Assembly: GCA_041488375.1 (NCBI GenBank)
Contig: JBGPPD010000002.1
Location: forward strand, 1 to 64,000
DNA: 64,000 nt
Origin: JAABQT01 sp041488375
Lineage (GTDB): Bacteria; Pseudomonadota; Gammaproteobacteria; Burkholderiales; SG8-39
Direction: 5' to 3'
Both the position numbers and the translations under genes were made by a program. Shown in pieces: positions 56,979-64,000 of the stretch (the stretch's first letter is position 1; each line of letters begins with the position of its first letter). The notes beneath the pieces are model-generated. The model worked only from the letters and a program-made list of their open reading frames with translations, had not been told where the DNA came from and searched no databases.

Positions 56979-59552
56979 CTAGGCGGCGCGCCGCCTGCGG
57001 GCGGGCGCCCGGGGGCGCTTTGGCGGCTTGGCCGCTTTCGCAGCCGGCGCCGGCTTTTCCTTCCGGATCGGTTTTACCTCCGCGGCGGGCGCACCGGCCT
57101 TGCCGGCAGTCCCGGGCTTGGCCGCGCGCGGCTGGAACTCGAAGCCGATCTTGCCGCCCGGCGTCTTCACCAGGAAGGCCTTGAACGGGCGTCCCTTCTT
57201 GGAGATGAAGCGCGGCAGCAGGTCGGTGCGGCCCGTGGCGAGCAGCTTCTGCAGTTGCTCACGCTCGATCGGCTGCTGCAGGATGATCTTCCCGGTGCGG
57301 AAATCGCAACTGCGCTCCGCGCCCACCGACTTCTCGCAGACGTAGGCGACGCCGTGGTCGTACACGCCGGAGCCGCACTTGGGGCAGGTGCCCAGGCGCT
57401 CCTGCTTGCTGAAATCCTGCGCGGGCTCGCTGTCGGAGGCGCTGCCTTGGCCGAAGTCAAACTCGGTGCGGAACTCGTCGTTGAGCTTCATCGCGGCGGA
57501 AAAGGGCTTGCCCATGCGGCTGCGAAAGCCTGTCAAAGGTCCGATGTAACGCTTGGTGATCAGCTCGGCAACTTCCTCGGGCGACCACTCGCGACCCGAG
57601 GTGACCTTCCACAGCGAGAAATCGCACTTCTGGCACTGGAATTTGCGGTAATTCTCCTGCACGGTGCCGCCGCACTTCGGGCACGGAGCGGGCACCGTTG
57701 CATAAACCGTATCCGGTATCTCGCCGTGCTTGATGATTTCGACGGTGTTCTTGACCAGCGCCCAGATCTCCTTCATGAACGCGTCGCGCGTCAGTTTGCC
57801 CTGCTCGATCAACCGCAGCTTGTGCTCCCACTCTCCCGTCAGCTCCGGCGAGGCGAGCTCGACGATGCCGAGCATGTGCAAAGCAAACATCAGCGAAAAC
57901 GCCTTGGGCGTCGGAACCAGTTCCCTGCCGCTGCGGTGCACGTACTCCTCGCGGATCAGCCCTTCGATGATGGCCGCACGCGTCGCCGGCGTGCCCAGAC
58001 CCTTGGCCTCCATCGCCTCGCGCAGCTCGTCGTCCTCCACCAGCTTGCCGGCACCTTCCATGGCCGACAGCAGCGTCGCCTCGCTGTAGCGGGCAGGGGG
58101 CTTGGTCTGCAGGGCGGAGGCAGCTACCTCGAGCGTCTTCACCTTCTCGCCGTTGCCCACCGGCGGCAGGTTCTCATTCTCATCCTGAGTTGCCCGACCG
58201 TATATCGCGAGCCAGCCGGCGCTTTGCAGCACCTTGCCCTCGGTTCTGAAACGATGCTCGCCGACAGTAGTGATGCGTGTGGTCTGCAGGAACTCCGCCG
58301 AAGGGTGGAATACGGCGAGGAAGCGTCGTACCACCAGGTCGTACAGCTTGCGCTCGGCCTCGTTCAGATTCTTGGGCGACTGCAGCGTCGGGATGATGGC
58401 GAAGTGATCCGAGATCTTGCTGTTATCGAAGATGCGGCGGTTGGGTTTCACCCAGCCGTTCTTGAGCACTGCTTTGGCAAAGGGGGCGTAGTCGCGATCG
58501 GCGGTGAGCATGTCCATCGCCTTCTTCACCGTGCCGACGTAATCCTCGGGCAGCGCCCGCGAATCGGTACGCGGATAGGTCAGCACCTTGTGGCGCTCGT
58601 AGAGCGCCTGCGCCAGCGACAAGGTGCCGCGCGCCGAGAAGCCGAAGCGGCCGTTGGCTTCACGCTGCAAGCTGGTCAGGTCGAACAGCAGCGGCGAGGC
58701 CTGCGTGGTCGGCTTGGTCTCCTCGGTGACGGTCCCGGGCTTGCCGATACTGGCGGCGACGACCGCTTCGGCGGCGGCGGCCTGCCACCACCTCTCCGGC
58801 TTGCGCTCCGCGTCGTCGGCCTTGCGGAACTCCGGATCAAACCAGCGTCCCGCGTACTCGCCTGCCTTGGCGCCGAAACGTGCGTGTACTTCCCAGTAGT
58901 CCCGCGGCTTGAATTCGCGGATGCGTTCCTCACGCTCCACCAGGATCGCGAGGGTCGGCGTCTGCACGCGGCCGACAGTGGTCAGGTAGAAGCCGCCTTC
59001 CTTGGAGTTGAACGCGGTCATGGCACGGGTGCCATTGATGCCCATTAGCCAGTCAGCCTCGGAGCGGCTCTTGGCGGCATCTGCAAGCGGCAGCAGGTCC
59101 CTGTCACCGCGCAGGTGGGTGAAGCCGTCGCGTATCGAAGCCGTCGTCATCGACTGCAACCACAGGCGCTGGATCGGCTTCCTGCTGTGCGCATGCTGCA
59201 CGATGTAGCGGAAGATCAGCTCGCCCTCGCGACCCGCGTCGCAGGCGTTGATCAGGCCGTCAACGTCCTTGCGCTTGAGGAGCCGCAACAGCAGGTTGAG
59301 CCGCTCGGCGCCACGCTCGATCGGCGCCAGATCGAAATGCGGTGGGATGACCGGCAGGTTCGCGAACGACCACTTGCCGCGCTTGACATCGAACTGTTCC
59401 GGCACCGTGAGCTCGAGCAGGTGGCCGACGGCGGACGACAGCACGTACTCGTTGCTCTCGAAGTAATCGCCCTTGCGCGTGAAGCCGCTCAGCGCGCGCG
59501 CGATGTCCGCGGCGACGGACGGTTTCTCGGCAATGATCAGTTTCTTGTTCAT
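56979..59552 (-). CDS. topB: DNA topoisomerase III
   Basis: Type IA topoisomerase, 857 residues. It begins KKLIIAEKPSVAADIARAL (TOPRIM) and has NACDAGREGELIFRYI. The active-site Tyr is Y326 in VLTYPRTDSR. It is longer than E. coli TopB (about 650). The extra C-terminal part has Cys-rich units (CPKCGGTV/CQKC and CPKCGSGV/C), a topoisomerase-primase-like repeat and a very basic Ala/Pro/Lys/Arg tail. This long form is common in betaproteobacteria. Confidence 0.93.
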   Translation of the reverse strand: MNKKLIIAEKPSVAADIARALSGFTRKGDYFESNEYVLSSAVGHLLELTVPEQFDVKRGKWSFANLPVIPPHFDLAPIERGAERLNLLLRLLKRKDVDGLINACDAGREGELIFRYIVQHAHSRKPIQRLWLQSMTTASIRDGFTHLRGDRDLLPLADAAKSRSEADWLMGINGTRAMTAFNSKEGGFYLTTVGRVQTPTLAILVEREERIREFKPRDYWEVHARFGAKAGEYAGRWFDPEFRKADDAERKPERWWQAAAAEAVVAASIGKPGTVTEETKPTTQASPLLFDLTSLQREANGRFGFSARGTLSLAQALYERHKVLTYPRTDSRALPEDYVGTVKKAMDMLTADRDYAPFAKAVLKNGWVKPNRRIFDNSKISDHFAIIPTLQSPKNLNEAERKLYDLVVRRFLAVFHPSAEFLQTTRITTVGEHRFRTEGKVLQSAGWLAIYGRATQDENENLPPVGNGEKVKTLEVAASALQTKPPARYSEATLLSAMEGAGKLVEDDELREAMEAKGLGTPATRAAIIEGLIREEYVHRSGRELVPTPKAFSLMFALHMLGIVELASPELTGEWEHKLRLIEQGKLTRDAFMKEIWALVKNTVEIIKHGEIPDTVYATVPAPCPKCGGTVQENYRKFQCQKCDFSLWKVTSGREWSPEEVAELITKRYIGPLTGFRSRMGKPFSAAMKLNDEFRTEFDFGQGSASDSEPAQDFSKQERLGTCPKCGSGVYDHGVAYVCEKSVGAERSCDFRTGKIILQQPIEREQLQKLLATGRTDLLPRFISKKGRPFKAFLVKTPGGKIGFEFQPRAAKPGTAGKAGAPAAEVKPIRKEKPAPAAKAAKPPKRPRAPARRRRAA

Positions 59553-59643
59553 GCGGCGCGAAAGGCCGCAGAGGATACCTGCAAAGAACGTGCCGTTACA
59601 ACCGTTACCTGTTTCCCCACGCGCCTATGCGCGCGCAAACCCT

Positions 59644-60102
59644 TTAGCTCGGCAGACGCCCGCCGCGCGCCGACAGCAACTCCTCGGCGATCAGCTGGCT
59701 GGCCGGGGTGCGCTGGTTCCACAGGACCATCAGCACGATCAGTTTGAGCTGATCCAGCGACAGCGTGTCGCCGATGGCCGCCAGCGCACGCTCGATGATG
59801 TGCTCGCGGGTGGGTGGCGTGAGGATGCCGGATTGCTCCAGGTACATCAGGAAACCGCGGCAGTCGACGTCCAGCTTCGCGAGTTCCTTCGGTGCGAACG
59901 CGCGGAACGCATTGCCACGTTCGGGCAGCGGCGCCAGGGAACGCTGCGGCGTGCGCACCACGCCGGCCATCCAGCTCAGCGCCTCGCTGATGTCCGATTC
60001 ATCGAAGCCGGCGGCCGACAGCTTCTTCGCCACCCGGTCGGCGTCATGCGACAGATCGGCCTGGTGGCAGTTCTCGAACAGGTAGACGAGGATGTCGAAC
60101 AT
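59644..60102 (-). CDS. smg: Smg family protein (DUF494)
   Basis: A 152-residue soluble protein that begins MFDILVYLFENC, the hallmark of the Smg/DUF494 family, with an acidic mid-region and ASQLIAEELLSARGG at the end. It is usually found next to dprA and topA/topB in proteobacteria. The role is unknown. The ATG at 60102 has AGGAGA eight bases before it. An ATG at 60126 that overlaps the dprA stop is less likely. Confidence 0.92.
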   Translation of the reverse strand: MFDILVYLFENCHQADLSHDADRVAKKLSAAGFDESDISEALSWMAGVVRTPQRSLAPLPERGNAFRAFAPKELAKLDVDCRGFLMYLEQSGILTPPTREHIIERALAAIGDTLSLDQLKLIVLMVLWNQRTPASQLIAEELLSARGGRLPS

Positions 60103-60125
60103 GTTGTTGTTCTCCTGGGTGGGCA

Positions 60126-61214
60126 TCAACTGAGGCGTTGGAACAGCCCGCCTGGCAGCGTGGCGATGCGGCCGGCAAGCTCCAGTCGCAGCAGTTCAGC
60201 GGACACGCGCTCGGCGGGCAACCCGGCACGCGCACAGATCGAGTCAAGGTCCACGGGCTCGAATCCCATGTGCGACAACAGCGGCTCGGGTTGCGCGTGC
60301 GGACTCGCCGCTGCGCGTGTCGAGGCAAAGCCGGTGCGCTGAAACGCGGTCAACTCGGCGAGGACGTCCTCGGCTGATTCGACCAGCTTGGCGCCCTGCT
60401 TGATCAACGCGTGGCAACCCTTGGTGAGCGGGGAATGGATCGATCCGGGAAGCGCGAACACTTCGCGGCCCTGATCGGTGGCGGCGCGCGCGGTTATCAG
60501 GGATCCCGAGGCAAGCGCCGCCTCGATGACCAGGCAACCATGCGCCAATCCGCTGATCAGCCGGTTGCGGCGCGGAAAATTGTGCGCAGCGCCGCCGGTG
60601 CCGAGCGGGAACTCGGACAATAGCAATCCCGTTTCAGCGATGCGCGCCGCAAGCGGCGCGTTTTGCCGCGGGTAAACCACGTCGACGCCGGTGCCGAAGA
60701 GCGCGATGGTCGACCCCTCGGCGGCGAGGCCGCCCCGGTGGGCGGCGGCGTCAATCCCCAGGGCGAGCCCGGAAACGATGGTCAAGCCGGCAGCACTGAA
60801 CGCCTTGGCGAAATTCTCAGCGTCGCGCACGCCTTGCGCGGTGGCGTTTCGGCTACCGACCACCGCGAGGGACGGCCGGCCCAGCAGTTCGACGCGGCCC
60901 ACGGCGTAGAGCAGTGGCGGCGGGTCAGGGATCTCGAGCAATAACCTGGGATACGCGGCATCCGCCAGCGTGACGATCGCGTTCCCGGGTGCCTCCGCCC
61001 AGCGCAATGCGTGTTCAACGGCTGGCGCAATAGCCCCCGGGTTCAGCAATTGCGCCGCGGCGGGGCCAGCGGCGCGCTCAAGCTGTGGCCGGGTTGCGGC
61101 CAGGATTTTTTCCGGAAGGCCGAATTCCTTCAACAGACTGCGAATCGCGGCGGGACCGAGCCCGGGGGTGAGCGTGAGTCGTAGCCAACTCGCCAGCCCG
61201 GGATCCTGCGTCAT
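60126..61214 (-). CDS. dprA: DNA-processing protein DprA (Smf)
   Basis: Protein of 362 residues that protects incoming single-stranded DNA and loads RecA during transformation. It has an N-terminal HhH-like domain (TPGLGPAAIRSLLKEFG). The Rossmann domain has VVGSRNATAQG, IVSGLALGIDAAAHRG and PRRNRLISGLA, followed by GSLITARAA. The C-terminal winged helix has the segment DLDSICARAGLPAERVSAEL. The gene is complete, so natural competence is possible but not shown. Confidence 0.96.
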   Translation of the reverse strand: MTQDPGLASWLRLTLTPGLGPAAIRSLLKEFGLPEKILAATRPQLERAAGPAAAQLLNPGAIAPAVEHALRWAEAPGNAIVTLADAAYPRLLLEIPDPPPLLYAVGRVELLGRPSLAVVGSRNATAQGVRDAENFAKAFSAAGLTIVSGLALGIDAAAHRGGLAAEGSTIALFGTGVDVVYPRQNAPLAARIAETGLLLSEFPLGTGGAAHNFPRRNRLISGLAHGCLVIEAALASGSLITARAATDQGREVFALPGSIHSPLTKGCHALIKQGAKLVESAEDVLAELTAFQRTGFASTRAAASPHAQPEPLLSHMGFEPVDLDSICARAGLPAERVSAELLRLELAGRIATLPGGLFQRLS

Positions 61215-61289
61215 CCGGGCGGCGACAACCGGAGGCCGATGCCTCCGCCCTGTGGCGCCGGTGCCGCGCAGCGCCAGCGTACAAGATGC

Positions 61290-62462
61290 CTAGGGAGTCT
61301 GGATGACATCCAACGCGTTGACGGGCCTCGAGACGCGCATGACCACGGCATAGGATACGCGGTCAAAGATGCGAAACACAAACGCCAAGCCGTAACGTTC
61401 GTCGGGCAACTTGAACGTCGCCGGACCCGAACTGGTTATCGTAGAGGCGTCCGCAATGACCGGTCCAGGACGGTAAAGGGCGAATACGTGCCCGACTTCA
61501 ACCCCGTCCGACTGCCCGCGATTCAGCGTGACGATGGACTGCGGGCCGGCTTCGCCGAGCTTGCCCAGTCCACCGTACACACCGATGACCCGGCCCTGCA
61601 TGAACACGGCGGGTGCGTGCGGCGCATACTTGGGTACTTCCGGCACGCCGGCCGGCAGCAGCTTGTCACCCCTGCCGACTTCCTGCGTCACGGTTGTGAG
61701 TTGCACGGTGGCCGGATCCCCGGCGCGCGTGACGCGGGCGGTGCCGAGATAGATTGCCTCGTAGCCAAGGGTGATATTCGTATCTGGATCCACCAGCGCT
61801 TTGCCGCGGCGATAGACGAACCAGTTCTCTTCCCGCGAGTCGCCGATACCGCGCACATAGGCGCGATTGCCGGCCTCGATGATCACGCGGTTGTCCTCGG
61901 TGGCGATGATCGTCGGCGCGTTGTCCAGGCCATCTGCCTCGACGACCAGCGGACGCGACAGGAAGGGTTCGATAATGTTGGGCGGAATGCTGGGAATGGC
62001 GTCCTTGGCTGTCGATTCGGCGCGTACGCGCGGCGAAAGCTTGACCGTTCCTACACTTCCGCTTCCCTCCAAGCCGGTCCTGCCAGTCGCCGTCGGAGCC
62101 CCACCCGCCGTGCCGGCGGTGGTACCAGCGCCGGAGTCGGCACCCGGGGTGGCGTCGCGTCCCGCAATAGACAAGGTGCCGCGGGCGCGGTCCAGCACGA
62201 TCACGTCTCCCGGGTAGATCCAGTGCGGGTTGCGTATCTGCTCGCGGTTGAAATTCCAGATTTCCGGCCAGCGCCAGGGTGAATCCGTGTAACGCTCGGA
62301 GATGCCCCACAGCGTGTCCCCGCGCACCACGACGTAGCGATCGGGGGCATCCTGTTTGAACGCAATCGGGGTTGTCGGGACCTGTGCCAGCACCGGTCCG
62401 CCAGTGAGGCTGGCGAGGACAAAAACGAGTGCTGTGATAGACTTACGCAATTGGTCGTGCAT
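61290..62462 (-). CDS. LysM domain secreted protein
   Basis: A 390-residue exported protein. The signal peptide (1-26) ends PVLA-Q. A LysM-type domain (about 44-95) has YVVVRGDTLWGISERYTDSP followed by WPEIWNFNREQIRNPHWIYPGD, expected to bind peptidoglycan. A Gly/Thr/Ala-rich linker and a long beta-rich domain of unknown function follow. The ATG at 62462 is chosen because it opens the signal peptide. It is encoded between dprA and the divergent def, a conserved location in betaproteobacteria. Confidence 0.9.
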   Translation of the reverse strand: MHDQLRKSITALVFVLASLTGGPVLAQVPTTPIAFKQDAPDRYVVVRGDTLWGISERYTDSPWRWPEIWNFNREQIRNPHWIYPGDVIVLDRARGTLSIAGRDATPGADSGAGTTAGTAGGAPTATGRTGLEGSGSVGTVKLSPRVRAESTAKDAIPSIPPNIIEPFLSRPLVVEADGLDNAPTIIATEDNRVIIEAGNRAYVRGIGDSREENWFVYRRGKALVDPDTNITLGYEAIYLGTARVTRAGDPATVQLTTVTQEVGRGDKLLPAGVPEVPKYAPHAPAVFMQGRVIGVYGGLGKLGEAGPQSIVTLNRGQSDGVEVGHVFALYRPGPVIADASTITSSGPATFKLPDERYGLAFVFRIFDRVSYAVVMRVSRPVNALDVIQTP

Positions 62463-62555
62463 GGGGCCCCCGAACCTTTCCTTGTTCCCGGGCTGGCGTG
62501 AAAATCCCTTTGCCATCCAAATGTAGCATAAACGTCGAATTGTTTACCTGCTGCC

Positions 62556-62572
62556 TTAGATTGTGCATCTAA
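62556..62572. promoter_or_regulatory. Inverted repeat in the LysM-def divergent gap
   Basis: TTAGAT and ATCTAA flank five bases in an AT-rich gap shared by the LysM gene and def. It could be a protein-binding site or a small hairpin. No matching regulator is known to me, so this is only a position to note. Confidence 0.3.
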
Positions 62573-62605
62573 TTTATTCAATTTGCAACGCTATTTCCCT
62601 GTCAG

Positions 62606-63109
62606 ATGGCCCAACTGAACATCCTGCGCTACCCTGATGCCCGGCTGCATAAGCTGGCCGCGCCGGTGACGGTCTTCGACGAGTCGCTCAAGACCCTGGT
62701 GCGCGAGCTGGCCGAGACCATGTATGCCGCCCCGGGCGTTGGGTTGGCCGCCACGCAGGTCGATGTGCATAGGCAAGTCATCGTGGTCGATGTTTCGGAG
62801 CGGCGCGATTCTTTGGTGGTGCTGGTCAATCCCGAAATTGTCGAGGCCTCCGGCATATCCGACATCGAGGAAGGCTGCCTCTCGGTGCCCGGCGTTTACG
62901 ACGTCGTGGCGCGCGCCGAGCGCGTCAAGGTGCGGGCCTACGATCAGAACGGCAATCCGTTTACGCTCGAAGCGCAGGGCCTGCTCGCAGTGTGCATCCA
63001 GCACGAGATGGACCACCTGAAGGGCAAGGTGTTCGTCGAGTATCTTTCGCAGCTCAAGCAGCAGCGCGTGCGCGCCAGGCTCGCCAAGCAGTTGCGCAAG
63101 TCTGCCTAA
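62606..63109 (+). CDS. def: Peptide deformylase
   Basis: Metalloenzyme of 167 residues that removes the formyl group from new proteins. Motif 1 is GVGLAATQ (44-51), motif 2 EGCLSVP with metal ligand C91, and motif 3 QHEMDHLKG with H133, E134 and H137. It is a complete type I enzyme. Its TAA stop is in the same frame as fmt, which appears to begin two codons later. Confidence 0.97.
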   Translation: MAQLNILRYPDARLHKLAAPVTVFDESLKTLVRELAETMYAAPGVGLAATQVDVHRQVIVVDVSERRDSLVVLVNPEIVEASGISDIEEGCLSVPGVYDVVARAERVKVRAYDQNGNPFTLEAQGLLAVCIQHEMDHLKGKVFVEYLSQLKQQRVRARLAKQLRKSA

Positions 63110-63115
63110 GCCTTC

Positions 63116-64000
63116 CTGCGCCTAGTTTTCGCGGGTACGCCTGAATTTGCCGAGCGCGCGTTGGCCGCGCTGCTCGCGGCGGGCCACACAGTTTCGCTCG
63201 TACTGACCCAGCCAGACCGGCCCTCGGGGCGAGGCCTGCGGACGGTGGCCGGCGCCGTGAAGCGCTACGCGCTGTCGCAGGGTTTGGAGGTCTTCCAACC
63301 AGTCTCCTTGCGCGAGGACGCCGCACGAGTCCGCATTGCTGCGGCACGTCCCGCGGTCCTCGTGGTCGCAGCCTACGGACTGCTCCTGCCGCAGGCGGTG
63401 CTCGACATCCCAGCGCGGGGCGCACTCAACATCCATGCATCCTTGCTGCCACGCTGGCGTGGCGCGGCGCCGATCCAGCGCGCGCTGCTGGCCGGTGACA
63501 CCCAGACCGGCATCACCATCATGCAAATGGACGCCGGGCTGGACACCGGGCCCATGTTGCTGCAGCAGAACCTCGCCATTGCGCCGGACGACGACGCGCA
63601 GACCCTGCACGACAAGCTCGCCGAGCTTGGCGCACGACTCATCGTCGCTGCCATCGTGGAGGTTGAAGCTGGGACTGCGCGGCTGGCGCCGCAGCCGGTG
63701 GCGGGCGTGACCTACGCGCAAAAAATCGTAAAGCGCGACGCGGAAATCGACTGGGCGGCTCCTGCGGCGCAAATCGAGCGGACGGTGCGCGCGCTGCGCC
63801 CGTTTCCCGGTGCCACAGCCAGGTTGAAGGGAGATGGTTTGAAACTGTGGCGCACGCAAATCGCTGACGCGCGCGGTGAGCCCGGCCGGGTGATTGCAGT
63901 CGGCCCGGACGGGATCCTGGTGGCTTGCGGCGAGGGTGCCCTGCTGGTCACCGAGTTGCAACGGGCGGGTGGTAAGCGCCTCGCCGCCGGGGAGTTCCTG
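63116..64000 (+). CDS. fmt: Methionyl-tRNA formyltransferase (3' end cut by window), CTG start
   Basis: Formylates initiator Met-tRNA. 295 residues are present; about 15-20 are missing beyond the window. It begins LRLVFAGTPEFAERAL, aligning with MRIIFAGTPEFA of the family. The catalytic residues are N105, H107 and D143 in NIHASLLPRWRGAAP and MDAGLDTGPML. The C-terminal domain starts around GVTYAQKI. Between the def stop and the conserved FAGTPEFA there is no ATG, GTG or TTG; the codon in the Met position is CTG at 63116. A rare CTG start or a sequence error are the two readings. Confidence 0.93.
   Translation, partial: MRLVFAGTPEFAERALAALLAAGHTVSLVLTQPDRPSGRGLRTVAGAVKRYALSQGLEVFQPVSLREDAARVRIAAARPAVLVVAAYGLLLPQAVLDIPARGALNIHASLLPRWRGAAPIQRALLAGDTQTGITIMQMDAGLDTGPMLLQQNLAIAPDDDAQTLHDKLAELGARLIVAAIVEVEAGTARLAPQPVAGVTYAQKIVKRDAEIDWAAPAAQIERTVRALRPFPGATARLKGDGLKLWRTQIADARGEPGRVIAVGPDGILVACGEGALLVTELQRAGGKRLAAGEFL

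Overview
The window is a 64 kb piece of a GC-rich betaproteobacterial chromosome that includes the replication origin. The taxonomic call rests on gene order and content. A minus-strand block mnmG-rsmG-parA-parB-atpIBEFHAGDC and a block rpmH-rnpA-yidD-yidC-mnmE lie on one side of a plus-strand dnaA-dnaN-gyrB. There are also a betaproteobacterial type anti-hemB RNA, cytochromes c4 and c', and smg-dprA-LysM-def-fmt. No rRNA, tRNA, insertion sequence, prophage or CRISPR array was seen. Genes are tightly packed: no gene-free stretch exceeds about 200 bases, and many neighbours overlap by ATGA or GTGA.

Layout. 0-3 kb: cytochromes c' and c4 (minus), engB, an antisense RNA in the hemB leader, and hemB. 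3-7.6 kb: a translationally coupled minus-strand operon (NAD-binding epimerase-like protein, cutA, dsbD, VOC protein) and a ferredoxin-reductase-type flavoprotein. 7.6-12.7 kb: a complete branched-chain amino-acid type ABC transporter (livKHMGF) preceded by a small cytochrome c. 12.7-16.7 kb: DUF924 protein, ilvD, lgt and a double-thioredoxin periplasmic protein. 16.7-23.5 kb: a glycolate/glyoxylate-type module (large FAD/Fe-S dehydrogenase, GntR regulator, serine-glyoxylate aminotransferase, crotonase, class III CoA transferase). 23.5-30.4 kb: a TauE permease, a HAD phosphatase, and then a proteobacterial dedicated sortase system. That system consists of a histidine kinase and response regulator, divergent from a VIT/VWA sortase substrate and its class GN sortase. 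30.5-32.1 kb: a D15/BamA-like outer-membrane protein. 32.2-39.1 kb: the complete F1Fo ATP synthase operon with a recognisable promoter. 39.2-43.4 kb: parB, parA, rsmG, mnmG, with two parS palindromes just upstream of mnmG. 43.5-49.3 kb: MFS transporter, class III aminotransferase, GTP-type PEP carboxykinase, mnmE. 49.3-57 kb: yidC, yidD, rnpA, rpmH, dnaA, a probable oriC with DnaA-trio repeats, dnaN, gyrB. 57-64 kb: topB, smg, dprA, a LysM protein, def, and fmt, which is cut by the window end and appears to start with CTG.

Most of the window is core housekeeping: replication and segregation, ATP synthesis, membrane-protein insertion, tRNA modification, heme and valine/isoleucine biosynthesis. 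The most unusual accessory system is the sortase cassette: a Gram-negative sortase with, apparently, a single private substrate and its own two-component regulators. Its substrate carries LPQGAT in place of a canonical LPXTG. Other points worth attention are the DnaA-trio origin, the parS pair, the anti-hemB RNA with C-rich loops, the CTG start of fmt in the same frame as the def stop, and the cytochrome c gene leading the liv operon.
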